Origin: Dehalococcoidia bacterium
Lineage (GTDB): Bacteria; Chloroflexota; Dehalococcoidia; UBA2979
Direction of reading: 5' to 3'
Assembly: GCA_030745285.1 (NCBI GenBank)
Contig: JASLOV010000184.1
Span: 1 to 30,736, forward strand
DNA: 30,736 bases
Under the pieces are notes generated by a model. That model made no database searches and was not told the DNA's origin. It worked only from the letters and a program-made list of their open reading frames with translations. How positions within the stretch are numbered: the first letter of the stretch is position 1; each line of letters begins with the position of its first letter. A program made the translations under genes and the position numbers. Shown piece by piece: positions 17,763 to 25,736 of the stretch.

Positions 17763-19238
17763 ATGCTCCACACTCAGCGATCGCGGCGGGAATTCCTGAA
17801 GGCCGTGGCCGCCGTGGGCAGCGCGCTGCCGATCGCCCGACCGGCCTTCGGCTTCCAACCATCGCCGGCGCTCGAGGCGTATCCCCTGCTCGCGCCCCAG
17901 CTGCGCGCGCTGGCCGACCGGCGTGCGCACCCGATACCGCGGCGCGGGACGCTGACGTTGACCGCGACCGACGGCGCCTACGCGCCCGACCTGGCGCAGC
18001 TCGACGTCGAAGCGGCCGGCGGCACCGCTCGGCAGGTCGCTCCCGACGGCCTGCTGATGTTCACCGTCGAGGCCGACGAGCCTGTCTATCTGTCGGCCGA
18101 ACTGGATCTCGACCCGTCGGACGACCTCCGGCCCGGCCTGCGCGCGACGGTGCTGTGCGACGACACGGTGATCGCCGCGCCGATGGTGGCCGCCCCGCCG
18201 TGGGGCATCGCCGAGATCACCGACCCCGCTCCTCAGGTGCTGGGTACGCGGCCGCCGGCCACCATCTCGGTGGATCGCTGGCTGCTGCCGGGCGGGCGCC
18301 ATCGGCTGACGATTGCCGGCCCGCACTTCCGCGACGCGGGACGGTTCCGAGCGCTGCGGCTCAGCCCGCTTCCCGACCTCGTCGAGGCCCCCCGCTACCG
18401 CTTCGCGCTCATCGGCGACACACACGTTCGGTTCGAAGGCCGACATCTCTGGATGAACCTCAAGATGGGCGAGGACGTCACGGCCGAATTCGGCGCGACG
18501 CTCCGGTCGCTGGCCCGCGAAGGGATCGACTTCGTGATGCACGGCGGCGACATGACCGAGAACGCTACGCGCGACGAGTTCGCGCTGTTCGCGGGAATCG
18601 TCGGCTCGCAACCGCTCCCGATCTACGGCTGCATGGGCAACCACGATGTCTACCTCGAGAGTTCGCGGCCCGACGCCCTGGAACTGCTCGGCGACCTGTT
18701 CCCCGGTGGCACGCTCAACTACGCCCTGCCGAGGCCGCCGCTGCGTTTCGTCGTGCTGGACGTGAAGATCGAAGAACCCGAGGCGCGCGACGACCAGCGC
18801 GCCTGGCTCCGCGACACGCTGATGGCCGACCGCCAGACGCCCACGATCGTCGTCTGGCACTACGCGCCGTTCAACCGCGGTGGCCTCTCGTCGTGCGGCT
18901 TCCGGCTGCACGACTGGAGCGTGCTCGGCCGTGAGGCCGTGCTCGACATCGTGCGCGCCGCGCCCAACGTCATCGCGACCTTGAACGGCCACGACCACTG
19001 GGACGAGGTGAACGAACTCCAGGGGATCCACCACATCCAGAACGCCGCCGTGGTCGAGTGGCCGAACTCGTACCGTGTCTTCCGCGTCTACGCCGACCGG
19101 CTGGAGTGGGAGGTGCGGCAGGTCCGCAACCGCGGCTACATCCGCGAGTCGTTCGTCGTCCCGAAGGCGAACTCTTGGATGATCGCGACGCGTGGCAGCG
19201 ACCTCCAGGGACGGATCTCGCTCGCTCGGCGGCGGTAG
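17763..19238 (+). CDS. Tat-exported calcineurin-like metallophosphoesterase
   Basis: A 491-residue exported phosphoesterase. The N terminus has an ideal twin-arginine motif, SRREFLKA (residues 7-14), followed by a beta-rich region of about 190 residues and a calcineurin-like domain from about 212. All metal motifs are present: GDTH (D219, H221), GGD (D263), GNHD (N293, H294, D295), VWH (H366) and GHDH (H410, H412), giving the usual two-metal site. It begins 13 nt after the sulfatase stop with a weak GGGGA site, so the two are probably co-transcribed and both act outside the cytoplasm. It could remove phosphate from a sulfated or phosphorylated polymer, or act as a general phosphodiesterase; the sequence does not decide. 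Confidence 0.92.
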   Translation: MLHTQRSRREFLKAVAAVGSALPIARPAFGFQPSPALEAYPLLAPQLRALADRRAHPIPRRGTLTLTATDGAYAPDLAQLDVEAAGGTARQVAPDGLLMFTVEADEPVYLSAELDLDPSDDLRPGLRATVLCDDTVIAAPMVAAPPWGIAEITDPAPQVLGTRPPATISVDRWLLPGGRHRLTIAGPHFRDAGRFRALRLSPLPDLVEAPRYRFALIGDTHVRFEGRHLWMNLKMGEDVTAEFGATLRSLAREGIDFVMHGGDMTENATRDEFALFAGIVGSQPLPIYGCMGNHDVYLESSRPDALELLGDLFPGGTLNYALPRPPLRFVVLDVKIEEPEARDDQRAWLRDTLMADRQTPTIVVWHYAPFNRGGLSSCGFRLHDWSVLGREAVLDIVRAAPNVIATLNGHDHWDEVNELQGIHHIQNAAVVEWPNSYRVFRVYADRLEWEVRQVRNRGYIRESFVVPKANSWMIATRGSDLQGRISLARRR

Positions 19239-19272
19239 GCTCGACCCAGGAGCACCTCACCTCGTTTGAGGA

Positions 19273-19278
19273 TAGAAT
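19273..19278 (+). promoter_or_regulatory. Putative -10 box of the FMN-binding protein gene (TAGAAT)
   Basis: TAGAAT, five of six bases of the -10 consensus, is followed by TGCTCCCTTC and the GTG start. This would place the transcript start within a few bases of the codon. No -35 is evident. The GAGGA overlapping its left side is 16 nt from the GTG, too distant for a usual ribosome site. Confidence 0.4.
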
Positions 19279-19288
19279 TGCTCCCTTC

Positions 19289-19852
19289 GTGAATAGACCA
19301 GTCGTCGCCCTCGCCGCGGCTCTGCTGTCAGCACTCGCCGTGCCGGCGGTGCTCTCCACCTATGGCGGCGCACAGACAGGCGACGCGCGCGTCGAGCGGT
19401 ACCGGACGCATCTCGAGACGGTGGTGCCCGAGGCCGACTACTTCGTCGCCAAGGACGGTGAGTACCCCCACTTCCGCGGCTACGTCCGGGGCGCGGCGGG
19501 CGCGGGCGACGCGCTGGTCGGCCTGGCCTACATGAACCCCGACGCCGGGCACGTCATCACCGGGTATACCAGCGAGATCGTCATGATGGTCGGGCTCCGG
19601 CCGGCCGGCACGATGATCGCGGTGTCGGTGGTGAGCCACAACGAACCCTACGGCGCGCGGTCGATCGAGCGGCCGCGCTTCGCCAATCAGTTCCCCAACC
19701 GGCGCTACCGCGAGCGGCTCGTGGTGGGCGACGACGTCGACGGCATCTCGGGCGCGACGATCACCGTCCGGGCCGCCACCTCGGCGATCCGTCGCTCGAC
19801 ACGGCGGATGTTCCGCGAGTTCGTCAAGGAACGGCTCGAGGCGCAGCCGTGA
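19289..19852 (+). CDS. FMN-binding protein, NosR N-terminal-like
   Basis: A 187-residue exported flavoprotein. A hydrophobic N terminus (PVVALAAALLSALAVPAVLS) acts as signal or anchor. The remainder resembles the periplasmic FMN domain of NosR/NirI and RnfG/NqrC. The motif DGISGAT (151-157) fits Dxx(s/t)gAT, the site where ApbE flavin transferase attaches FMN through a phosphoester to Thr157. VVSHNEPYGARSIERPRF and QFPNRRYRE match the NosR-type region before it. I chose GTG at 19289 because the reading frame upstream overlaps the previous gene and this start gives a proper signal; the box TAGAAT lies 10 nt upstream. It overlaps the polyferredoxin gene by 4 nt (GTGA), so the two products probably form one electron-transfer unit. 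Confidence 0.85.
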   Translation: MNRPVVALAAALLSALAVPAVLSTYGGAQTGDARVERYRTHLETVVPEADYFVAKDGEYPHFRGYVRGAAGAGDALVGLAYMNPDAGHVITGYTSEIVMMVGLRPAGTMIAVSVVSHNEPYGARSIERPRFANQFPNRRYRERLVVGDDVDGISGATITVRAATSAIRRSTRRMFREFVKERLEAQP

Positions 19853-20841
19853 GCCTCGTACGGATCGTCGCCGCCCTGGCGCTGGTCACGGGGTTGTCCG
19901 CGGCGCTGATCGTGCCCCCGGCTTCGCCCGCTCAGCCGGCGCCTGACGCCGGCGCCGGCCAGCCGGAGTTCTCGCTCGAAGATCTCGACGCGCTGCTCGA
20001 GGAGGACGAACTCGAGGAATCGGTGGCGTCGCTCAGCGGAGCGGAGATCGGCGACATCGTCGGCATGGCGCTCGTCCTCGGCTTCGCCGTGTTCAGCTTC
20101 ATGCGGAAGAGCGTCGCGCTCAAGTACGTGTCGTTCGCCGCGTCGATCGCCTATCTCGGCTTCTACAAGTCGAACCTCGTGTCGATCGTGAACATCTTCG
20201 CGATCCTGGAAGGCAACTTCCCCGACGTCAGGCACAGCATCGCGTGGTACCTGCTCATCGGCTTCACGGCCGTCTCGACGGTGCTCTGGGGCCGGCTGTA
20301 TTGCGGGCGGATCTGCGCGTTCGGCGCCTTCACGCAACTGCTCGATCGGATCGTGCCTGCGCGGCTACGGTTCGACCCGCCGCCCCGGCTCGACCGGCGC
20401 CTGGCGTACCTCAAGTACGTCATCCTCGGCGCGGTCCTGCTGTACTTCTTAGCCAGCAGCGACTTCCTCGTCTACCGCTATGTCGAACCGTTCTGGATGT
20501 TCACCCTGAACGGCAACGTGGTGATGTGGACGCTCCTGGGAACGCTGCTGCTGGCCACGATCGTTATCCGCAACCTCTATTGCCGGTATCTCTGCTCGGT
20601 CGGCGCGGCGCTCGGGCTCATCTCGAACCTGACCGTATTCAAGATCAAGCGCTGGCAGGAGTGCCAGGGCTGCAAGATCTGCGAGAAGGCGTGCGAGTGG
20701 GGCGCGATCGACGGACCGACGATCTCGCTCGCCGAGTGCGTCCGCTGCGACGACTGCGAACGGCTGTATCACGACGAGCAGAAGTGCGTGCACTGGTTGA
20801 TCCTGCACAAGAAACCGAAGACGCAGCCCGCAGCCTCCTGA
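19849..20841 (+). CDS. Membrane polyferredoxin, NosR C-terminal/NapH-like
   Basis: A 330-residue membrane iron-sulfur protein. After a signal-like segment and an acidic stretch (residues 40-60), about five to six transmembrane helices carry two cysteine pairs, YCGRICAFGA (C152, C156) and YCRYLCSVGA (C245, C249), typical of NapH/NosR. A C-terminal ferredoxin module has CQGCKICEKAC (C272, C275, C278, C282) and CVRCDDC with a late Cys (C297, C300, C303, C313), closely resembling the end of NosR, so two 4Fe-4S clusters are likely. The start is GTG overlapping the preceding stop, with GAGGCG upstream. NosR normally carries the FMN domain on the same chain; here it is the preceding gene. No nosZ, nosD or nosF gene is nearby. 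Probable role: electron transfer from the quinol or ferredoxin pool to the periplasmic flavoprotein. Confidence 0.87.
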   Translation: MSLVRIVAALALVTGLSAALIVPPASPAQPAPDAGAGQPEFSLEDLDALLEEDELEESVASLSGAEIGDIVGMALVLGFAVFSFMRKSVALKYVSFAASIAYLGFYKSNLVSIVNIFAILEGNFPDVRHSIAWYLLIGFTAVSTVLWGRLYCGRICAFGAFTQLLDRIVPARLRFDPPPRLDRRLAYLKYVILGAVLLYFLASSDFLVYRYVEPFWMFTLNGNVVMWTLLGTLLLATIVIRNLYCRYLCSVGAALGLISNLTVFKIKRWQECQGCKICEKACEWGAIDGPTISLAECVRCDDCERLYHDEQKCVHWLILHKKPKTQPAAS

Positions 20842-20854
20842 GAGGTCCAACTGC

Positions 20855-22225
20855 ATGGCCGAGTCCGTCCACCAACGATGGTCGTCGCACGGCGCGTTCC
20901 TGCTGGCCACGGCGGGCGCGGCCGTCGGCCTGGGCAATATCTGGCGGTTTCCGTATCTGGCGGGCGAGTACGGCGGCGCGGCGTTCGTCCTGGTCTACCT
21001 CGCCTTCGTCTTCCTAATCGGCGTGCCGGTCATCTCGGCCGAGCTGGCCATCGGCCGGATGGGCCAACTCAGCCCGATCGGCTCGGTCCGCGCGATCCTC
21101 AAGGCTGAAGGCGGCTCGTCGGCGTGGCAGGCGATCGGCTACCTCAGTGTCCTCGGCCCGGTCCTCGGCCTCGCCTACTACAGCATCGTCGCCGGCTGGT
21201 CGCTGCAGTACACCGTGGAGGCCCTCGGCAACGCCTTCGCCGGCGTCGACGCCGATGGTTCGCAGCAACTGTTCCAGGGGCTAGCCGGGTCAGCGGTCGC
21301 GACCGTCACCCTGCAGGGGATCTTCATCGGCCTGACGGCGGTGGCGATCGGCGGCGGCCTGCGACATGGCATCGAGCGAGCGACCAAGATCATGATGCCC
21401 GCCCTCGCCGGGATCCTGCTGATCATCTTCGTCTACAACCTGTTCGCCGCCGACATGGGCGCGGCGATCACGTTCCTCTTCACGCCAGACTTTTCGCAGA
21501 TCACCGCCACGTCGCTCCTGCTCGCGCTCGGTCAGGCCTTCTTCTCGGTCGGCGTCGGCGTCGGGTTCATGATGACCTACGGGGCCTACCTCCCGCGCGA
21601 CATCTCGGTGCCCCAGGCTGCGATCATCATCGGCGTGGTCGACACGGCGATCGCACTGCTGGCCGGGCTGGTCATCTTTCCGATCGTCTTTGCCTCGGGC
21701 CTGAGCCCGGGCGAAGGGCCCGGGCTGGTCTTCGTGACCATGCCGATCGCGTTCGGCGGTATGACCGGGGGCCAGGTCATCGGCATCCTCTTCTTCCTGC
21801 TGTTGACCCTGGCGGCGTACACGACGGCGCTCGGCATGCTCGAACCGATCGTGTCCTATCTGGAAGAGAAATGGCTGGCGCCGCGACGGGTGCTGGCGCC
21901 GGTGGCCGCCGCGGCCATCTGGCTGCTGGGGCTGGCCCCCGCGCTGTCCGACACGGTCCTGGCCGGCGTGACGCCGCTCGGATTCATCCCGGCCTTCGAG
22001 GGCATGTCGGTCTTCGAGGTCTTCGATTTCACGACCGGGTCGATCATCTTGCCGGTGAACGCGCTGCTGATCGCGCTGTTTGCGGGATGGGTCGTGTCGA
22101 GCGATGCCTTCCGGCGCGAGCTGGCGCTCGACCACGACAGCCTCTTCACGCTCTGGCAGTTCCTGATGCGCTACGTGGCGCCGGCCGCCGTCCTGGCGAT
22201 CATGATCTCCGGGCTGGTGGCCTGA
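20855..22225 (+). CDS. Neurotransmitter:sodium symporter (SNF) family transporter
   Basis: A 456-residue sodium-coupled transporter of the LeuT/MhsT family, with about 11 or 12 helices. TM1 reads ATAGAAVGLGNIWRFPYL and keeps the unwound AVGLGN segment where LeuT binds Na+ and substrate; the LeuT N21 position is Ala here, while the Asn equivalent to N27 is kept. GVGVGFMMTYGAYLP matches the TM6 region. Known bacterial members carry amino acids such as leucine or tryptophan. It lies 13 nt after the polyferredoxin gene, with GAGAGG overlapping that stop and 9 nt from the ATG, so it is probably co-transcribed with the electron-transfer pair, although no functional link is obvious. Confidence 0.93.
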   Translation: MAESVHQRWSSHGAFLLATAGAAVGLGNIWRFPYLAGEYGGAAFVLVYLAFVFLIGVPVISAELAIGRMGQLSPIGSVRAILKAEGGSSAWQAIGYLSVLGPVLGLAYYSIVAGWSLQYTVEALGNAFAGVDADGSQQLFQGLAGSAVATVTLQGIFIGLTAVAIGGGLRHGIERATKIMMPALAGILLIIFVYNLFAADMGAAITFLFTPDFSQITATSLLLALGQAFFSVGVGVGFMMTYGAYLPRDISVPQAAIIIGVVDTAIALLAGLVIFPIVFASGLSPGEGPGLVFVTMPIAFGGMTGGQVIGILFFLLLTLAAYTTALGMLEPIVSYLEEKWLAPRRVLAPVAAAAIWLLGLAPALSDTVLAGVTPLGFIPAFEGMSVFEVFDFTTGSIILPVNALLIALFAGWVVSSDAFRRELALDHDSLFTLWQFLMRYVAPAAVLAIMISGLVA

Positions 22226-22318
22226 GCGCGCGAGGCGCTGCCGTCGGATCAGCGGGCTACTGACCTGACCGAGGCTCATGGCGGAACCTAGGCAACTCCG
22301 AAAGGGTGGAACGAGGTC

Positions 22319-22789
22319 ATGAAGGAACAGGGTAGGCGCATGCTCAGCGGTGCACCTCTGTTGGCGGTTGGGCTCTGGCTCACGGCGTCGCCGTTGGTAG
22401 CCCAGGACTCGGACGTCCAGGGCGCCTGGCGAGTCGAGACCTATGTGATGGCGGCCGGGGCAGAGCATCCGGCCGAAGGGCGGATCTTCTTCACCGAGTC
22501 CGACTGGCAGGTCCTGTTCTTCACGCTCGATGAAGAAGGCGTTGTCAAACGGGCGTCGGCCGAGGGAGGCACATACACGCTGGAGGGGGATGCTCTCACC
22601 TTCCGACATCTCCACAATCTCTCTGTTGGTGATGCGATCGAAGGCCGGGAAGCGACGCCCCTGAGACGGATCTACTGGAGTCCTGAGGAAGGCCCCGTGG
22701 AGCCAACCCACGCATACGTGGACGGTGACCGCATGACGCTCGCCTTCCCCGGCGGTAACCGGTTGCTTCTCACGAGGAGCTCGAGATGA
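22319..22789 (+). CDS. Small secreted protein, lipocalin-like, function unknown
   Basis: A 156-residue protein I do not recognise at family level. A signal peptide (LLAVGLWLTASPLVAQ) precedes a short beta-rich domain beginning VQGAWRVETYV, a G-x-W pattern common to lipocalin-like and secreted TIGR03067-like folds. Alternating strands follow (IFFTESDWQVLFFTL, GTYTLEGDALTFRH) and YVDGDRMTLAFPGGNRLLL at the end. No catalytic motif is seen. GAGGTC sits only 3 nt before this ATG; an ATG at 22340 would also give a signal peptide and has AGGGTAGG upstream. It lies 93 nt after the transporter and ends 12 nt from the converging phosphatase-family gene. Confidence 0.7.
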   Translation: MKEQGRRMLSGAPLLAVGLWLTASPLVAQDSDVQGAWRVETYVMAAGAEHPAEGRIFFTESDWQVLFFTLDEEGVVKRASAEGGTYTLEGDALTFRHLHNLSVGDAIEGREATPLRRIYWSPEEGPVEPTHAYVDGDRMTLAFPGGNRLLLTRSSR

Positions 22790-22801
22790 CCCCCTCACTC
22801 C

Positions 22802-23626
22802 TTACCTGAGGTCGAACGTCGAAACGATCGGCTCGACGCCAGAGGCCTCGGCAGCTCCGGTCCACTCCAGAACGGCGAGCACGGGACGGTGGTCCGAAAC
22901 GACTTGCTCGTCGACGATGGTGACTTCCGAGACGTTCCACGGATCGCCGGCGCGGGTAAGCACGTAGTCGATGCGCGACCTGGGTGCGATCGCATCGATC
23001 CACCGTTCAGTGAGCAGCTCGTTCATCGGACGGCTACCGGGCCGGGCGTTGAGGTCGCCGGCCAAGATGATCGGCGGGCCGCCTGCCGCTGGCAGGACTC
23101 GGTTGATCCGCTGCGCCTGCTCCAGTCGCGTTGCTTCGCTCGTGTGATCCAGGTGCGTGCCGACCAGGACAAACTCGGGAAGCCCGTTGTCGGGCATGAC
23201 GAGAGCGGCGAGCGCGGTTCTCGGCTCTTGGTCCGGTTCAAACGGGAGATGATAGCTGCGCACCTGATCGAGCGGCCAACGTGAGAGCAGCGCCTCGCCG
23301 TACTCGCCACCCTCGTAGATGAGCGCGTGGCCGAAGACTGCCGTCATACCCGTGAGCGCTTCGAGTAGGGCCGGCTGATCGACGCCGCTCGCCCGGAGCG
23401 TCCCGCGGTCGACTTCCTGCAACGCCACGACGTCGGGGTCCAGGTCCGTGATGACCTTGGCCAGTCGTTCGTAGTCGAACGCCCCATCCATCGCCTCGCC
23501 GTGATGAATGTTGTAGGTCAGCACCCGGAGCTGTGGGCGAGACGGTGGCTGGGCTGCCGCCATGCCGGCCCACCCAAGCCCAAGGGTAAGGAGGAGGAGA
23601 TGGGTACACACCGTGTTCGGCTTCAT
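22802..23626 (-). CDS. Secreted endonuclease/exonuclease/phosphatase family protein
   Basis: A 274-residue exported Mg2+-dependent phosphoesterase of the EEP superfamily (DNase I, sphingomyelinase and inositol phosphatase relatives). A signal peptide ends near residue 25 (GMAAAQ). The family residues are all present: N39 in TYNIHHG, E71 in ALQEVDR, H158 in GTHLDH, D191 and N193 in AGDLNARPGS, D220 in RIDYVL, and D245/H246 in SDHRP. The short form with TYNIHHGE and LQEVDR is common in secreted bacterial members of unsettled substrate. It converges with the small secreted protein gene and follows a hairpin at 23636-23663. No clear ribosome site was seen. Confidence 0.92.
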   Translation of the reverse strand: MKPNTVCTHLLLLTLGLGWAGMAAAQPPSRPQLRVLTYNIHHGEAMDGAFDYERLAKVITDLDPDVVALQEVDRGTLRASGVDQPALLEALTGMTAVFGHALIYEGGEYGEALLSRWPLDQVRSYHLPFEPDQEPRTALAALVMPDNGLPEFVLVGTHLDHTSEATRLEQAQRINRVLPAAGGPPIILAGDLNARPGSRPMNELLTERWIDAIAPRSRIDYVLTRAGDPWNVSEVTIVDEQVVSDHRPVLAVLEWTGAAEASGVEPIVSTFDLR

Positions 23627-23635
23627 GTTGCGCTT

Positions 23636-23663
23636 GCCCTGAACAGAGGAGGTCTCTCAGGGC
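23636..23663. terminator. Hairpin between PQQ dehydrogenase and EEP-family gene
   Basis: GCCCTG at 23636 pairs with CAGGGC ending at 23663, and an inner AGAG/CTCT stem closes a 5-nt loop. It lies after the PQQ gene stop and just before the EEP gene start, both on the minus strand. With no T-run, it is either a weak or factor-assisted terminator, an attenuator, or a leader structure. Confidence 0.4.
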
Positions 23664-23704
23664 GCCCGACCAACGTGAGCCGGGCGGCAGTCCTGAACCG
23701 GCGG

Positions 23705-25711
23705 TTACTCGCCGGCGTCCTCTTCCACGCCCTCGATCACCGACTCGGGCAGCCGGAACGCGAGCAGTTCGCCGGCGTAGCCGCCGCCGCCGACGGCGAC
23801 GAGGAGGTACTGCACGCCGCCGACGGCATAGGTCATCGGCGAGCCGGTCTGGCTCGACGGGATGAAGACCGACGCCACTTCACGCCCGGTTGCCTTGTGG
23901 TAGGCGCGGAGCCGGGCGCCTTCGACGCCCTCACGGTCGGTGAACCTCCCGCCATCGCCGGCGATGACGAGCGTCTTGGTCACCAACGTACCGACGCGCC
24001 CCGGGCGCCCGGTGCGCGGGATGTCGAGGTGCTGAAGCGCCGGGTGATCCCGCACGTTGTCGGCCGTCTCGCCGTGCGCGACCTGCCAGAGGATCTCGCC
24101 CTGATTCAGATCGATCGCCGTGATCCGCCCCCACGGCGGCTTCACCAGCGGCAGGCCCTGCACGGATGTCCCCGCCATCGCGGCGTTCACACCTTCGGGG
24201 CGTCCCATGACGAAGTCCATGTCGGAGCGTTCGGGATCGTTGACGAGCCCGAGCCTGGTCACCTGGGTCTTCGAATAGATGTAGAAGACGCCGGTCTCGG
24301 GGTCGAGCGCGCCGCCCGGCCAGTTCGGTCCGCCGGTCGCCGACGGCACCATCAAGGTGCCGTAGGTGCCGTCGGCCGTCGCGACCGAGGGCGGCGTGTA
24401 GATCGGCCCGATGCGGAACTTCTTCAGCACTTCCAGCCCCTCCGCACGGAGCGCCGGGGTGAAGTCGATCAGATCGTCGACGCCGATCCCCTGGCGATCG
24501 AACGCCGGGGGCTTCGTCGGGTAGGGCTGCGTCGGCGCCAGGACCTCGCCCGGAATATCAGACCCCGGGACCGCTCGTTCCTCGATCGGCCAGACCGGTT
24601 CGCCCGTCGCCCGGTCGAGGACGAAGAGCCAGCCCTGCTTCGTCGGCTGGACGATCGCCTTGATCGCCCGGCCGTCGACGGTGATGTCGGCGAGCACCGG
24701 CGCGCACGGCAGGTCGAAGTCCCAGACGTCGTGGTGCACGGTCTGGTAGTGCCAGACCCGCTCGCCGGTCTCGAGGTCGACCGCGACGATGGCGTCGCCG
24801 AACAGGTTGTCGCCCAATCGATGCCCGCCGTAGTAGTCGCCGGTCGGCATCTCCAGCGGCAGGTAGGCCAGGCCCAGTTCGACGTCGACGGTTGCCTGGC
24901 CCCACATGCCGGTGTTGCCGGTGTAGCGCCACGAATCGTTCAGCCAGGTCTCGTTGCCGAACTCGCCGAGCTGCGGCAGTGTGTGGAAGATCCACGTCCG
25001 CTCACCGGTCCGGACGTCGTAGCCACGAACGTAGCCTTTCACGTTCTCTCGACTGACCGGCGCCGACCCCACGACGTGCGCGGCCCCGATGATGATCGTG
25101 TCACCGGCAACGATCGGCGCGGCGTGGAGGCCGATCTCGCCGGTTAACGGGTCGATCTCCTGATCGAGTTCCCGCTTCAGATCCACGATGCCGTCCAGGC
25201 CGAAGTTCGGGATCTGCCGGCCGGTGCCGGCGTCGAGCGCGATCATGTGGTAGCCCGGCGTTACGTAGAAGATTCTGCCCGACCCGCCATCGTCCCAGTA
25301 GGTCAGGCCGCGGCCGGAGAGTCGCCGGGGCGCCACCTCTCCCCGCTCGCCTTCGTCCATCCGGTGCATCCAGAGCAGTTCGCCGGTCTCGGCATCGAGC
25401 GCGGCCGCCGCCCGGCGTGAGCCGACCGTCGTGTAGACGACACCGTCGATCATCAGGGGCGTCGTCTGGAAGTTCGTCTCGGGCCGCGGCCCGAAGCTAT
25501 CGCCCTGGAACGTCCACGCCAGCTGCAGTTCACCGAAATTCTCGGCGCTGATCTGATCGAGTGGCGAGTATCGCGTGCTCGCGAGGTCGCCGCCGTAGGT
25601 CGTCCACTCGGTGTCGGGCGGCGCTTGCTGCGCGCCGAGCGGCGCGACATGCGCACCAACGAGCAGGCCGAGAACGAGAAGGAAGATGCCGCGAAGCGGT
25701 TGCTGACCCAC
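23705..25711 (-). CDS. PQQ-dependent dehydrogenase, secreted
   Basis: A 668-residue quinoprotein of the membrane-bound glucose/alcohol dehydrogenase-like family, an eight-bladed propeller that oxidises sugars or alcohols in the periplasm with pyrroloquinoline quinone. A signal peptide (GIFLLVLGLLVGAHVAPLGAQ) is followed by the hallmark EWTTYGGDLASTRYSPLDQI, then repeated W-motif blades (ETGELLWMHR, TGERVWHYQTVHHDVWDFD, NQGEILWQVAHG) and GGGGYAGELLAFRLP at the end. No CxxCH heme domain is present, so electrons must leave through another carrier. I chose GTG at 25711 since AGGAG lies 8 nt upstream; an ATG at 25756 would overlap the previous gene. The lipoprotein gene ends 25 nt upstream. No PQQ biosynthesis gene is in the window; substrate unknown. 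Confidence 0.92.
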   Translation of the reverse strand: MGQQPLRGIFLLVLGLLVGAHVAPLGAQQAPPDTEWTTYGGDLASTRYSPLDQISAENFGELQLAWTFQGDSFGPRPETNFQTTPLMIDGVVYTTVGSRRAAAALDAETGELLWMHRMDEGERGEVAPRRLSGRGLTYWDDGGSGRIFYVTPGYHMIALDAGTGRQIPNFGLDGIVDLKRELDQEIDPLTGEIGLHAAPIVAGDTIIIGAAHVVGSAPVSRENVKGYVRGYDVRTGERTWIFHTLPQLGEFGNETWLNDSWRYTGNTGMWGQATVDVELGLAYLPLEMPTGDYYGGHRLGDNLFGDAIVAVDLETGERVWHYQTVHHDVWDFDLPCAPVLADITVDGRAIKAIVQPTKQGWLFVLDRATGEPVWPIEERAVPGSDIPGEVLAPTQPYPTKPPAFDRQGIGVDDLIDFTPALRAEGLEVLKKFRIGPIYTPPSVATADGTYGTLMVPSATGGPNWPGGALDPETGVFYIYSKTQVTRLGLVNDPERSDMDFVMGRPEGVNAAMAGTSVQGLPLVKPPWGRITAIDLNQGEILWQVAHGETADNVRDHPALQHLDIPRTGRPGRVGTLVTKTLVIAGDGGRFTDREGVEGARLRAYHKATGREVASVFIPSSQTGSPMTYAVGGVQYLLVAVGGGGYAGELLAFRLPESVIEGVEEDAGE

Positions 25712-25736
25712 GTGTGAATCTCCTGACAGACGATCG

